DNA of 64,000 nt, taken from Brucella pseudintermedia (lineage in GTDB: Bacteria; Pseudomonadota; Alphaproteobacteria; Rhizobiales; Rhizobiaceae). This document shows positions 7,675 through 17,304 of this stretch, piece by piece. The notes under the pieces were generated by a model. The model saw only the letters and a list, made by a program, of their open reading frames with translations, made no database searches and was not told the origin of the DNA. Positions within the stretch are counted from its first letter, which is position 1. Every line of letters starts with the position of its first letter. The stretch is taken from assembly GCF_042697365.1 (NCBI RefSeq), contig NZ_CP137604.1; one strand, written 5' to 3'. Made by a program: the position numbers and the translations under genes.

Positions 7675-8283
7675 ATGAGCGAAGAAGCTCTCGGTGAACT
7701 TTCCGGCTACATCAAGGAACGTCTCGGCGATGCGATCGAAGAGGCGAAGCTGGCTTATGGCGAGCTGACCCTGTCGGTTCCGGCCGCCAGCATCATCAGC
7801 GTTCTGACCTTTCTGCGCGATGATGTGCAGTGCCAGTTCGTCAACCTGACGGATATTTCCGGCGTCGACTATCCGCAGCGCGCCAAGCGCTTCGATGTCG
7901 TCTACCAGCTTCTGTCTCCGCGCCAGAACCAGCGCATCCGCGTCAAGGTTCAGGCTGACGAAGACACGCTGGTGCCGTCCGCGGTTCCGGTCTTCGTTGG
8001 CGCTGAATGGTTCGAGCGCGAAGCCTACGACATGTACGGCATCCTGTTCTCCGGCCATCCGGACCTGCGCCGCATCCTGACCGACTACGGTTTTGAAGGC
8101 CATCCGCTGCGCAAGGACTTCCCGCTCACCGGCTTCGTCGAGGTTCGTTACAACAACGAGCTGAAGCGCGTCGCCTACGAGCCTGTGCAGTTGCGCCAGG
8201 AGTTCCGCAACTTCGACTTCCTCTCGCCATGGGAAGGAACGGACTACGTTCTGCCGGGCGACGAGAAAGCCAAGGCGAACTGA
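7675..8283 (+). CDS. nuoC: NADH-quinone oxidoreductase subunit C
   Basis: The 202-residue hydrophilic subunit of the complex I connecting arm is not fused to NuoD, unlike in Escherichia coli. The family signature ends in REAYDMYGILFSGHPDLRRI and HPLRKDFPLTGFVEVRY. It starts 24 bases after nuoB. A TTG two codons upstream is closer to AAGGAC, so the true start may be six bases earlier. The next gene is not nuoD but a GFA-family gene. Confidence 0.96.
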   Translation: MSEEALGELSGYIKERLGDAIEEAKLAYGELTLSVPAASIISVLTFLRDDVQCQFVNLTDISGVDYPQRAKRFDVVYQLLSPRQNQRIRVKVQADEDTLVPSAVPVFVGAEWFEREAYDMYGILFSGHPDLRRILTDYGFEGHPLRKDFPLTGFVEVRYNNELKRVAYEPVQLRQEFRNFDFLSPWEGTDYVLPGDEKAKAN

Positions 8284-8293
8284 GGACATACTC

Positions 8294-8734
8294 ATGGGCG
8301 CAGGCGAGAGATTGAACGGTCAATGTCTTTGCGGAGCGGTGAAGTTCACCGCTGTTCCGGCAAAGATGGAAATGGATGTCTGCCATTGCAGCATGTGCCG
8401 GCGCTGGTCCGGCGGCACGTTCATGGCTGTCATGTGCGACACTTCGGTCCAGATCGAGAACGAAGCCGCGCTCAGCGTCTATCGTTCCTCGGAATGGGGC
8501 GAGCGCCTGTTCTGCTCGACATGCGGTTCGTCGCTGTTCTGGCGCGGCGTGCATGACGGCAAGATGGCCGTTTCCATGCAAGCCTTCGCCGAGCCGGAGC
8601 GTTTCCATTTCGCCGAAGAAATCTTCATCGATAACAAGCCTGCGAATTACGATTTTGCCAATGACACCCACCGGATGACCGGCGAGGAGTTCTTGGCGGC
8701 TCTTGCAGCCAAACAGGAAGCTGAACATGGCTGA
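8294..8734 (+). CDS. GFA/CENP-V family zinc-binding protein inside the nuo operon
   Basis: The 146-residue protein has the GFA fold signature: GQCLCGAVKF near the N-terminus, CHCSMCRRWSGG, and CSTCGSSLFWRG, with cysteines spaced to bind one or two zinc ions. The family includes the glutathione-dependent formaldehyde-activating protein and many members of unknown role. The gene starts 10 bases after nuoC, and its stop overlaps the nuoD start by eight bases, so it is translated as part of the operon. It is not a complex I subunit in any described system; a role in assembly or thiol chemistry is only a guess. Confidence 0.88.
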   Translation: MGAGERLNGQCLCGAVKFTAVPAKMEMDVCHCSMCRRWSGGTFMAVMCDTSVQIENEAALSVYRSSEWGERLFCSTCGSSLFWRGVHDGKMAVSMQAFAEPERFHFAEEIFIDNKPANYDFANDTHRMTGEEFLAALAAKQEAEHG

Positions 8735-9917
8735 GACTCAGGTCCGCAATTTCAATATCAACTTCGGTCCGCAGCACCCTGCCGCGCACGGCGTGTTGCG
8801 TCTGGTGCTTGAGCTCGACGGCGAAGTGGTCGAGCGCGTCGATCCGCATATCGGTCTGCTGCATCGCGGCACCGAGAAGCTGATGGAAGCCAAGACCTAT
8901 CTTCAGGCCCTGCCTTATCTCGACCGCCTCGATTACGTGGCGCCGATGAATCAGGAACATGCCTATGCGCTCGCCGTCGAACGCCTGCTCGGCATCGACG
9001 TGCCGAAGCGCGGCCAGCTCATCCGCGTTCTCTATTCGGAAATCGGCCGTATCCTGAACCACCTGCTGAACGTGACCACGCAGGCCATGGACGTTGGCGC
9101 GCTGACGCCGCCGCTCTGGGGCTTCGAGGAACGCGAAAAGCTGATGGTGTTCTATGAACGCGCCTGCGGCGCGCGCATGCACGCGGCTTATTTCCGTCCG
9201 GGCGGCGTCCATCAGGACCTGCCGGATCAGCTCGTTGAAGACATCGGCAAATGGATTGATCCGTTCTTCAAGACGCTCAACAATCTTGACGACCTCATCA
9301 CGCCGAACCGTATTTTCAAGCAGCGTAACGTCGATATCGGCGTCGTGAAGCTCGAAGACGCATGGGCGTGGGGCTTCTCGGGCGTCATGGTTCGCGGTTC
9401 GGGCGCTGCATGGGATCTGCGCAAGTCGCAGCCTTATGAGTGCTACAACGAGATGGAATTCGACATTCCGGTCGGCAAGAACGGCGACTGCTACGACCGT
9501 TACCTGATCCGCATGGAAGAAATGCGCCAGTCGGCGCGCATCATGCGCCAGTGCGTCGACCTGCTTCTCGGCAAGGAACGCGTCGGTCCGGTCTCCAATG
9601 CCGACAACAAGATCGTGCCGCCGAAGCGCGGCGAGATGAAGCGCTCGATGGAAGCGCTTATCCATCACTTCAAGCTTTACACGGAAGGCTACCATGTGCC
9701 TGCCGGTGAAGTTTACGCAGCAGTTGAAGCGCCGAAGGGTGAATTTGGCGTCTTCCTCGTATCGGATGGCTCCAACAAGCCTTATCGCTGCAAGCTGCGC
9801 GCGCCGGGCTTTGCCCATCTTCAAGCCATGGATTTCCTGTGCCGCGGCCATATGCTGGCTGACGTGTCGGCAATTCTTGGCTCGCTCGATATCGTGTTTG
9901 GTGAGGTTGACCGCTGA
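8727..9917 (+). CDS. nuoD: NADH-quinone oxidoreductase subunit D
   Basis: The 396-residue 49-kDa-type subunit forms the quinone pocket with NuoB. Near the N-terminus is NFGPQHPAAHGVLRLVLELD, whose His residues line the quinone site in the family, then HIGLLHRGTEKL. The C-terminus DIVFGEVDR is typical. It lacks the NuoC fusion. The start at 8727 follows the family; a longer in-frame start lies 24 bases upstream inside the GFA gene. The TGATG stop-start junction couples it to nuoE. Confidence 0.97.
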   Translation: MAETQVRNFNINFGPQHPAAHGVLRLVLELDGEVVERVDPHIGLLHRGTEKLMEAKTYLQALPYLDRLDYVAPMNQEHAYALAVERLLGIDVPKRGQLIRVLYSEIGRILNHLLNVTTQAMDVGALTPPLWGFEEREKLMVFYERACGARMHAAYFRPGGVHQDLPDQLVEDIGKWIDPFFKTLNNLDDLITPNRIFKQRNVDIGVVKLEDAWAWGFSGVMVRGSGAAWDLRKSQPYECYNEMEFDIPVGKNGDCYDRYLIRMEEMRQSARIMRQCVDLLLGKERVGPVSNADNKIVPPKRGEMKRSMEALIHHFKLYTEGYHVPAGEVYAAVEAPKGEFGVFLVSDGSNKPYRCKLRAPGFAHLQAMDFLCRGHMLADVSAILGSLDIVFGEVDR

Positions 9918-11056
9918 TGTCCGTTCGCCGTCTCGCAGATGATGCCGTCCAGCCAGCCGCTTTCGCGTTCAACGCGGAAAATCAGGCCTGGGCGCACAAG
10001 ACGATTGCAAAATTCCCTGAAGGCCGTCAGCAGTCGGCTGTCATTCCGTTGCTCATGCGCGCGCAGGAGCAGGAAGGCTGGGTTACGAAAGCCGCCATTG
10101 AACACGTTGCAGGCATGCTCGACATGCCGCTGATCCGCGTTCTGGAAGTTGCGACCTTCTATACGCAGTTCCAGTTGAAGCCGGTCGGCACGCGCGCCCA
10201 CATCCAGGTTTGCGGCACTACGCCGTGCATGTTGCGCGGTTCGGAAGCGCTGATGGATGTCTGCCGCCACAAGATCAATCACGACCCGTTCGAGCTCAAT
10301 GCGGACGGAACGCTGTCGTGGGAAGAGGTGGAATGCCAGGGCGCCTGCGCCAATGCGCCGATGGTCATGATCTTCAAGGACGCCTATGAAGACCTGACGC
10401 CGGAACGCCTCGCCGAAATCATCGATGCGTTTGAAGCCGGCAAGGGCGATACCGTCAAGCCGGGTCCGCAGATCGATCGTGAAACGTCCAATCCGATCAA
10501 CGGCCTGACGTCGCTGACGGAAGATCTGGACTACAAGAAGATCGGCCTCGAAACCCGCAAGGCATCGGACGCAGCCGCTGCCAAGGCGAAGGCCGAAGCG
10601 GAAGCGAAGGCAAAGGCGGAAGCCGAAGTTGCGGCGGCTACGCCGTCGAATACGGCAAAGCCCGTGACCAACGCGCCAGAAACCGCTCCGGCGCTCAAGT
10701 CGCCCTCTGATGTCAAGGTTTCAAATGCAGCCGAAAAGGCCGCTTCAGTTGAGGCCAAGCAGGTATACAAGCTTGACGACAAGAACCGTCCGGTTGCCAT
10801 GGAGCGCCCGGAAGTGGTCGATGACCTCAAGCTGATTGCCGGCGTCGGTCCGAAGATCGAGGCGACCCTGCACGAGCTCGGCATCTTCACCTACAAGCAG
10901 GTTGCTGCCTGGAAGAAAGCCGAGCGCGAATGGGTCGACGGTTATCTCAGCTTCCACGGCCGCATCGAGCGCGAGGACTGGGTGAAGCAGGCCAAGGCTT
11001 TGGCCAAGGGCGGCGTCGAGGAATACATCAAGGTATTCGGAAAGAAGCCGGTATGA
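9917..11056 (+). CDS. nuoE: NADH-quinone oxidoreductase subunit E with a long C-terminal extension
   Basis: Residues 1-180 are the standard 24-kDa subunit. Its 2Fe-2S (N1a) ligands are Cys99, Cys104, Cys140 and Cys144, and it sits next to NuoF in the NADH module. The protein then continues to 379 residues, more than twice the usual length. Residues 215-275 are an Ala/Lys/Glu-rich linker, and 300-379 form a second small domain with a helix-hairpin-helix-like LKLIAGVGPKIEATLHELGI followed by WKKAEREWVDGYL. Such extensions are known in Rhizobiales; the function of the extra domain is not established. Confidence 0.95.
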   Translation: MSVRRLADDAVQPAAFAFNAENQAWAHKTIAKFPEGRQQSAVIPLLMRAQEQEGWVTKAAIEHVAGMLDMPLIRVLEVATFYTQFQLKPVGTRAHIQVCGTTPCMLRGSEALMDVCRHKINHDPFELNADGTLSWEEVECQGACANAPMVMIFKDAYEDLTPERLAEIIDAFEAGKGDTVKPGPQIDRETSNPINGLTSLTEDLDYKKIGLETRKASDAAAAKAKAEAEAKAKAEAEVAAATPSNTAKPVTNAPETAPALKSPSDVKVSNAAEKAASVEAKQVYKLDDKNRPVAMERPEVVDDLKLIAGVGPKIEATLHELGIFTYKQVAAWKKAEREWVDGYLSFHGRIEREDWVKQAKALAKGGVEEYIKVFGKKPV

Positions 11057-11097
11057 TGACTTCGATATTGGCAAACACGAACGGAAACAGGTGAGAC

Positions 11098-12405
11098 ATG
11101 CTGGCTGATAAAGATCGCATCTTCACCAATATTTACGGCTTCAAGGATCGCTCCCTGAAGGGCGCCATGTCGCGCGGCCATTGGGACAACACCAAGGGCC
11201 TGATCGAGAAGGGCCGTGACTGGATCATCGAGGAGATGAAGGCGTCGGGCCTGCGTGGCCGCGGCGGTGCTGGCTTCCCGACCGGTCTCAAGTGGTCGTT
11301 CATGCCCAAGCAGAGCGACGGTCGCCCGCATTATCTGGTCGTCAACGCCGACGAATCCGAGCCCGGCACCTGCAAGGACCGCGAAATCCTGCGCCACGAT
11401 CCGCATACGCTGATCGAAGGCTGCGTGATCGCCGGTTGCGCCATGGGCGCACACACCGCCTATATCTACATGCGCGGTGAATTCATGCGCGAGCGTGAAG
11501 CTCTTCAGGCGGCAATCGACGAATGCTACGAAGCCGGTCTGCTGGGCAAGGGCAACAAGTGCGGCTGGGATATGGACATTTTCGTCACCCACGGCGCTGG
11601 CGCTTACATCTGCGGCGAGGAAACGGCTCTGCTCGAAAGCCTTGAAGGCAAGAAGGGCCAGCCGCGCCTCAAGCCTCCGTTCCCTGCAAATATGGGCCTT
11701 TACGGTTGCCCGACCACCGTCAACAACGTGGAATCGATTGCCGTTGCGCCAACGATCCTGCGTCGTGGCGCTGCATGGTTCTCGTCCATCGGACGCCCGA
11801 ACAATGTCGGCACCAAGCTGTTCCAGATTTCCGGTCACGTGAACACGCCTTGCGTCATCGAAGAGGGCCTCGGCATCCCGTTCCGCGAACTGATCGAAAA
11901 GCATGGCGGCGGCATTCGCGGCGGCTGGGACAATCTGCTGGCGGTCATTCCCGGCGGCGCGTCGTGCCCGGTCATCAAGGGCGAGGACATGATGGACGCC
12001 ATCATGGACTTCGACGGCATGCGCGACAAGAAATCGTCGTTCGGCACCGGCGGCCTGATCGTCATGGACAAGTCCACCGACATCATCAAGGCGATTGCCC
12101 GTCTGGCAGCGTTCTTCAAGCACGAAAGCTGCGGCCAGTGCACGCCGTGCCGCGAAGGCACCGGCTGGATGTGGCGCGTGATGGAACGCATGGTCAAGGG
12201 TAACGCGCAGAAGCGCGAGATCGACATGCTGTTCGACGTGACCAAGCAGATTGAAGGACACACGATCTGCGCGCTCGGCGACGCGGCTGCATGGCCGATT
12301 CAGGGCCTGATCCGCAATTTCCGTCCGGAAATTGAAAAGCGCATTGACGATTATACCCGCAACGCCGTTCAGAGCCGCAATATCCGTCTGGAAGCGGCTG
12401 AATAA
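11098..12405 (+). CDS. nuoF: NADH-quinone oxidoreductase subunit F (NADH/FMN subunit)
   Basis: The 435-residue subunit oxidises NADH. It shows the glycine-rich segment GLRGRGGAGFPTGLKW (51-66) of the FMN/NADH site, GAGAYICGEETALLESLEG (166-184), and the 4Fe-4S cluster N3 ligands Cys345, Cys348, Cys351 and Cys391 (ESCGQCTPC ... HTICALGD). The length is normal. It is followed by a 135-base gap holding a palindromic repeat before nuoG. Confidence 0.97.
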   Translation: MLADKDRIFTNIYGFKDRSLKGAMSRGHWDNTKGLIEKGRDWIIEEMKASGLRGRGGAGFPTGLKWSFMPKQSDGRPHYLVVNADESEPGTCKDREILRHDPHTLIEGCVIAGCAMGAHTAYIYMRGEFMREREALQAAIDECYEAGLLGKGNKCGWDMDIFVTHGAGAYICGEETALLESLEGKKGQPRLKPPFPANMGLYGCPTTVNNVESIAVAPTILRRGAAWFSSIGRPNNVGTKLFQISGHVNTPCVIEEGLGIPFRELIEKHGGGIRGGWDNLLAVIPGGASCPVIKGEDMMDAIMDFDGMRDKKSSFGTGGLIVMDKSTDIIKAIARLAAFFKHESCGQCTPCREGTGWMWRVMERMVKGNAQKREIDMLFDVTKQIEGHTICALGDAAAWPIQGLIRNFRPEIEKRIDDYTRNAVQSRNIRLEAAE

Positions 12406-12427
12406 GTTGTGTGAGCCTGCCCGGCAG

Positions 12428-12474
12428 GGCATGGCCCCGAAAAGTGCCTGGCGGTTTTCGGAAAAGGCCATGCC
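12428..12474. repeat. Intergenic palindrome between nuoF and nuoG
   Basis: Outer arms GGCATGGCC (12428-12436) and GGCCATGCC (12466-12474) enclose CCGAAAA and TTTTCGG. This is the same design as the palindromes at 30246, 30305, 38527 and 48295. It lies in an operon, so it may act as an mRNA hairpin. Confidence 0.7.
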
Positions 12475-12540
12475 AAACAAGGGCAGGGCAAGAGTTTGAG
12501 ATCTGGAAGATGCGGCTTGAGCCGCAGGTTTGGATAAGCG

Positions 12541-14625
12541 ATGGCAAAGATCAAGGTTGACGGCACAGAGATCGAAGTACCCGATCACTATACGCTCCTT
12601 CAGGCTGCCGAAGCCGCGGGCGCGGAAGTCCCGCGTTTCTGTTTCCACGAACGGCTTTCCATCGCCGGAAACTGCCGTATGTGCCTGGTTGAAGTGAAGG
12701 GCGGACCGCCGAAGCCGGCGGCCTCCTGCGCCATGGGCGTGCGCGATCTGCGTCCCGGCCCGAATGGCGAGGCGCCTGAAATCTTCACCAACACGCCGAT
12801 GGTCAAGAAGGCCCGCGAAGGCGTGATGGAATTCCTGCTCATCAACCACCCGCTGGATTGCCCGATCTGCGATCAGGGCGGCGAGTGCGACCTGCAGGAT
12901 CAGGCAATGGCGTTCGGCACCGACGGTTCGCGCTATCGCGAGAACAAGCGCGCGGTCGAAAACAAATATATCGGCCCGCTCGTCAAGACGGTGATGACAC
13001 GCTGCATCCACTGCACGCGCTGCGTCCGCTTTACGACGGAAGTTGCAGGCATTTCCGAACTCGGCCTCATTGGCCGCGGTGAAGACGCCGAGATCACCAC
13101 CTATCTCGAACGCGCCATGACCTCGGAATTGCAGGGCAACGTCATCGATCTTTGCCCGGTCGGCGCTCTGACCTCGCGTCCTTACGCTTTCCAGGCCCGT
13201 CCGTGGGAACTGAACAAGACCGAAACCATCGACGTGATGGATGCGGTCGGCTCGAATATCCGCGTCGACACCCGTGGCCGCGAAGTGATGCGCATCATGC
13301 CGCGCGTCAATGAAGCGGTGAACGAAGAGTGGATTTCCGACAAGACCCGCTTCATCTGGGATGGCCTGCGCACCCAGCGCCTCGACCGCCCATATGTCCG
13401 CAAGGATGGCCGTCTGGTCGCCGCAAGCTGGCCGGAAGCCTTCGCCGCTATTGCCGCCAAGGTTTCTGCAACGTCGGCTGATAAGATCGGCGCTGTTGCA
13501 GGCGATCTGGCTTCGGTTGAGGAAATCTATGCGCTGAAGGGTCTGATGGCTTCGCTCGGCACCGCCAATATCGATAGCCGTCAGGATGGCGCAGCTCTCG
13601 ATCCGGCTCTGGGCCGCGCAACCTATCTCTTCAACTCGACCATTGAAGGCATTGAAAACGCTGATGCTTTGCTCATCATCGGTTCCAATCCGCGCGTTGA
13701 AGCCGCTGTTCTGAACGCCCGTATCCGCAAGCGTCAGCGCATGGGCCATTTCCCGGTCGCCCTGATCGGCGAACAGGCTGAACTGCGTTACAATTACGAA
13801 TATCTGGGTGCTGGCGCCGAGACGCTCGCAGCCGTGGCTTCCGGCAGACACGCTTTCCGCGACGTGCTGGCCAAGGCTGAGCGTCCGCTGATCATCATCG
13901 GTCAGGGCGCGCTCACCGGCGAAAACGGTCGTGCCGTTCTGTCGGCTGCTGCCAAGCTCGCCCAGGACGTCGGCGCGATCAAGGATGAGTGGAACGGCTT
14001 CTCCGTTCTGCACACCGCCGCTTCGCGCGTTGGCGCTCTGGACCTCGGCTTCGTGCCGGGTGAGGGCGGCAAGGCCGCAGGCGACATGCTGGGCAATCTC
14101 GATGTCGTGTTCCTGCTTGGCGCAGACGAACTCGACATGACGAAGAAGGGCTCGAGCTTCGTCGTTTACATCGGCACGCATGGCGATGCCGGTGCACACG
14201 CCGCCGATGTCATCCTGCCGGGCGCAGCCTATACGGAAAAGTCGGGCACCTGGCTCAACACCGAAGGTCGTGTGCAGCTTGGCAACCGCGCCGGTTTCGC
14301 ACCGGGTGAGGCAAAGGAAGACTGGGCGATTTTGCGCGCTCTTTCCGACAGCCTTGGCAAGCGCCTGCCATTCGACAGCCTGCAGCAGCTTCGCGCCAAG
14401 CTTTATGCGGATTATCCGCATATGGCGGCCATCGACACCATCACGCCTGCTTCCGCCGACGATCTCGTCGCGCTGGCGGCGAAAGCATCCAATCCGGGCA
14501 ACGGCGCTGCGTTCGTTTCCCCGGTCAAGGACTTCTACCTGACGAACCCAATCGCGCGCGCTTCCGCCGTCATGGCCGAATGCTCGGCGCTCGCGGCCGG
14601 CGGCTTCCAACAGGCAGCTGAGTAA
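12541..14625 (+). CDS. nuoG: NADH-quinone oxidoreductase subunit G (75-kDa subunit)
   Basis: The 694-residue subunit carries three clusters in the usual order. The 2Fe-2S ligands are Cys34, Cys45, Cys48 and Cys63. The N5 4Fe-4S ligands are His103, Cys107, Cys110 and Cys116 (LDCPICDQGGECDLQDQ). The N4 ligands are Cys155, Cys158, Cys161 and Cys205. The rest is the molybdopterin-oxidoreductase-like domain without a cofactor. No extra N7-type cysteine motif is evident. Both neighbours are complex I genes. Confidence 0.97.
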   Translation: MAKIKVDGTEIEVPDHYTLLQAAEAAGAEVPRFCFHERLSIAGNCRMCLVEVKGGPPKPAASCAMGVRDLRPGPNGEAPEIFTNTPMVKKAREGVMEFLLINHPLDCPICDQGGECDLQDQAMAFGTDGSRYRENKRAVENKYIGPLVKTVMTRCIHCTRCVRFTTEVAGISELGLIGRGEDAEITTYLERAMTSELQGNVIDLCPVGALTSRPYAFQARPWELNKTETIDVMDAVGSNIRVDTRGREVMRIMPRVNEAVNEEWISDKTRFIWDGLRTQRLDRPYVRKDGRLVAASWPEAFAAIAAKVSATSADKIGAVAGDLASVEEIYALKGLMASLGTANIDSRQDGAALDPALGRATYLFNSTIEGIENADALLIIGSNPRVEAAVLNARIRKRQRMGHFPVALIGEQAELRYNYEYLGAGAETLAAVASGRHAFRDVLAKAERPLIIIGQGALTGENGRAVLSAAAKLAQDVGAIKDEWNGFSVLHTAASRVGALDLGFVPGEGGKAAGDMLGNLDVVFLLGADELDMTKKGSSFVVYIGTHGDAGAHAADVILPGAAYTEKSGTWLNTEGRVQLGNRAGFAPGEAKEDWAILRALSDSLGKRLPFDSLQQLRAKLYADYPHMAAIDTITPASADDLVALAAKASNPGNGAAFVSPVKDFYLTNPIARASAVMAECSALAAGGFQQAAE

Positions 14626-14644
14626 GCGAGAGAGAGACGGAACA

Positions 14645-15688
14645 ATGGAAGGAATTTTTGCAGCTTACGTCTTGCCCGCGCTTATCATAGCGCTGAAGTC
14701 GGTCGTTCTGCTCGTCGTATTGCTGATCGTCGTCGCTTACCTGCTTTACGCGGATCGCAAGATCTGGGCGGCGGTGCAGCTTCGTCGCGGCCCGAACGTT
14801 GTCGGTCCCTGGGGCCTGTTCCAGGCCTTCGCCGACTTGTTGAAGTTCGTCTTCAAGGAACCGATCATCCCGTCGGGCGCAAACAAGGGTGTCTTCCTCC
14901 TTGCGCCTTTCGTTTCCGCCGTTCTCGCAATGGCTACCTGGGCGGTCATTCCGGTCAATGAAGGCTGGGCCATCGCCAATATCAATGTCGGCATGCTCTA
15001 TATCTTCGCCATTTCTTCGCTCGAAGTTTACGGCGTGATCATGGGCGGCTGGGCCTCCAACTCGAAGTATCCGTTCCTCGGTGCGCTTCGTTCGGCGGCG
15101 CAGATGGTTTCTTACGAAGTTTCCATCGGCTTCGTGATCGTCACGGTTCTCCTGACGGTCGGCTCGCTCAACCTGACCGACATTGTGCTGTCGCAGAACA
15201 CCGGCCTTGGCACCATGCTCGGCCTGCCGGCCTCGTTCCTCGACTGGAACTGGCTCTGCCTGTTCCCGATGTTCGTGATCTTCTTCATCTCGGCGCTTGC
15301 CGAGACGAACCGTCCGCCTTTCGACCTTGTCGAAGCGGAATCGGAACTCGTGGCCGGTCACATGATCGAATATTCGTCCACGCCGTTCCTTCTGTTCTTC
15401 CTCGGCGAATATGTGGCGATCACGCTGATGTGCGCCCTGATGACGACGCTCTTCCTCGGCGGCTGGCTGCCTCCGGTGGACGTGTGGTTCCTCAACTGGG
15501 TTCCGGGCATCATCTGGTTCATGCTGAAGCTTTGCTTCTGCTTCTTCCTCTTCGCAATGGTGAAGGCTTTCGTTCCGCGTTATCGCTACGACCAGCTGAT
15601 GCGCCTTGGCTGGAAGGTGTTCCTGCCGATCTCGCTCTTCATGGTTGTCGCAACCGCGACCTTCCTCAAAGTCTTCGGTCTGGCGTAA
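14645..15688 (+). CDS. nuoH: NADH-quinone oxidoreductase subunit H
   Basis: The 347-residue subunit has about eight membrane helices and joins the membrane arm to the quinone pocket. Visible signatures are YADRKIWAAVQLRRGPNVVG and the conserved loop AETNRPPFDLVEAESELVAG, whose acidic residues belong to the proton path. A GAGAGAGACGG stretch precedes the ATG. Gene order and length are standard. Confidence 0.97.
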   Translation: MEGIFAAYVLPALIIALKSVVLLVVLLIVVAYLLYADRKIWAAVQLRRGPNVVGPWGLFQAFADLLKFVFKEPIIPSGANKGVFLLAPFVSAVLAMATWAVIPVNEGWAIANINVGMLYIFAISSLEVYGVIMGGWASNSKYPFLGALRSAAQMVSYEVSIGFVIVTVLLTVGSLNLTDIVLSQNTGLGTMLGLPASFLDWNWLCLFPMFVIFFISALAETNRPPFDLVEAESELVAGHMIEYSSTPFLLFFLGEYVAITLMCALMTTLFLGGWLPPVDVWFLNWVPGIIWFMLKLCFCFFLFAMVKAFVPRYRYDQLMRLGWKVFLPISLFMVVATATFLKVFGLA

Positions 15689-15700
15689 GGAGTAAAACTC

Positions 15701-16192
15701 ATGGCTTCATTCGCTCAAGCGGCCAAATCGCTCCTTCTCAAGGAATTCGTCGGCGCGTTCTTTCTTTCCATGCGCCAGTTCTTCGCGCCCAAGGCGACGC
15801 TGAACTACCCGCATGAAAAGGGCCCGGTCTCTCCGCGCTTCCGTGGCGAGCACGCGCTGCGCCGTTATCCCAACGGTGAAGAACGCTGCATCGCCTGCAA
15901 GCTTTGCGAAGCGATCTGCCCGGCGCAGGCCATCACCATCGAGGCCGGTCCGCGCCGCAACGACGGCACTCGCCGTACGGTGCGTTACGACATCGACATG
16001 GTGAAGTGCATCTATTGCGGTTTCTGCCAGGAAGCATGCCCGGTAGACGCCATCGTGGAAGGTCCGAATTTTGAATTTGCGACCGAAACCCGCGAAGAAC
16101 TTTACTACGACAAGGAAAAGCTCCTTGCCAATGGCGACCGCTGGGAACGCGAAATCGCGCGCAATATCGCGATGGATGCGCCATATCGCTGA
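15701..16192 (+). CDS. nuoI: NADH-quinone oxidoreductase subunit I
   Basis: The 163-residue ferredoxin-like subunit holds two 4Fe-4S clusters. N6a/N6b ligands are seen as Cys63, Cys66, Cys69, Cys73 (CIACKLCEAICP) and Cys103, Cys106, Cys109, Cys113 (CIYCGFCQEACP). The amphipathic N-terminus anchors it to the membrane arm. A 168-base gap without a supported gene follows. Confidence 0.97.
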   Translation: MASFAQAAKSLLLKEFVGAFFLSMRQFFAPKATLNYPHEKGPVSPRFRGEHALRRYPNGEERCIACKLCEAICPAQAITIEAGPRRNDGTRRTVRYDIDMVKCIYCGFCQEACPVDAIVEGPNFEFATETREELYYDKEKLLANGDRWEREIARNIAMDAPYR

Positions 16193-16360
16193 TTGGTCCT
16201 GCCGAAACCCGGTTTCGGCATCCGGTTTGAAAAGCGGCAACAGGAAGGGGAGGCCCGTCTTGTTGCTGGAATTTAAGTTTCGCGAATATTCGCGGCAAAC
16301 AAAGACTAAAGCGAGCAAGGCAATAAGGCTTTGTTCACGGAAAGGTGTTGGGGGATCCCC

Positions 16361-16978
16361 ATGCTGACAGGTATTGCGGCAGCGTTCTTCTATCTGTTCG
16401 CCTTCATCATGATCGCGTCCGCGTTCATGGTGATCGCGGCACGCAACCCCGTGCATTCGGTGCTGTTTCTGATCCTCACATTCTTCAATGCGGCGGCGCT
16501 GTTCCTGCTGACGGGGGCCGAGTTCCTCGCCATGATCCTGCTCGTCGTTTATGTCGGTGCGGTGGCGGTTCTCTTCCTCTTCGTCGTCATGATGCTGGAC
16601 GTGGATTTTGCCGAACTGAAGCGCGGCGCGCTGCAATATGCGCCCGTCGGCGCTCTGGTCGGGCTGATCCTGCTGGGCGAACTGATCTTCGTGTTCGCAA
16701 GCCGCATGTTCACGCCGAAGCTGGGGCAGGGTGCCGTCCCGATCCCGAATGTGGCCGAGCGGACCAATACCGCTGCTCTGGGCGACATTCTCTACACCGA
16801 CTACGTCTTCTACTTCCAGGTTGCTGGTCTCGTCCTTCTGGTCGCGATGATCGGCGCCATCGTTCTGACGCTGCGGCACAAGCCGAATGTCAAGCGCCAG
16901 TCCATTCCGGCCCAGGTTGCTCGCACGCCCGAAACGGCGATCGAGATCAAGCGGGTCGAAACGGGCAAAGGCATCTGA
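16361..16978 (+). CDS. nuoJ: NADH-quinone oxidoreductase subunit J
   Basis: The 205-residue membrane subunit has five helices. It includes the conserved [21 protein letters not shown] helix region, whose pi-bulge is part of the family's conformational switch. The start at 16361 ([10 protein letters not shown]) matches the family; an upstream in-frame ATG at 16331 would add ten non-conserved residues. The C-terminal tail is longer and more charged than in enterics. Confidence 0.95.
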
Positions 16979-16988
16979 GGATAAGCAT

Positions 16989-17297
16989 ATGGAAATCGGT
17001 ATCGCCCATTATCTGACCGTTTCGGCCATCCTGTTCACGCTTGGCGTCTTCGGCATCTTCCTGAACCGCAAGAACGTCATCGTCATCCTGATGTCGATCG
17101 AATTGATCCTTCTTTCGGTCAATCTCAACTTCGTGGCGTTTTCCAGCCAGCTCGGCGATATGGTCGGGCAGGTCTTCGCCCTTTTCGTTCTGACCGTTGC
17201 GGCTGCTGAAGCGGCCATCGGTCTGGCAATTCTCGTTGTTTTCTTCCGTAATCGCGGCTCCATCGCGGTGGAAGACGTCAATGTTATGAAAGGTTGA
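16989..17297 (+). CDS. nuoK: NADH-quinone oxidoreductase subunit K
   Basis: The 102-residue subunit has three membrane helices. It begins [20 protein letters not shown] and includes [20 protein letters not shown], with the conserved glutamate of the family (Glu in SIELIL), and [13 protein letters not shown]. Its start at 16989 follows nuoJ by ten bases. Confidence 0.96.
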
Positions 17298-17304
17298 CGG
17301 GCAA

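Noticed and set aside
10942..14610. A 1222-codon minus-strand open frame opposite nuoE-nuoG
   Set aside because: It lies antisense to three certain complex I genes, has no recognisable domain, and arises from the GC-rich third-position pattern of the real genes.
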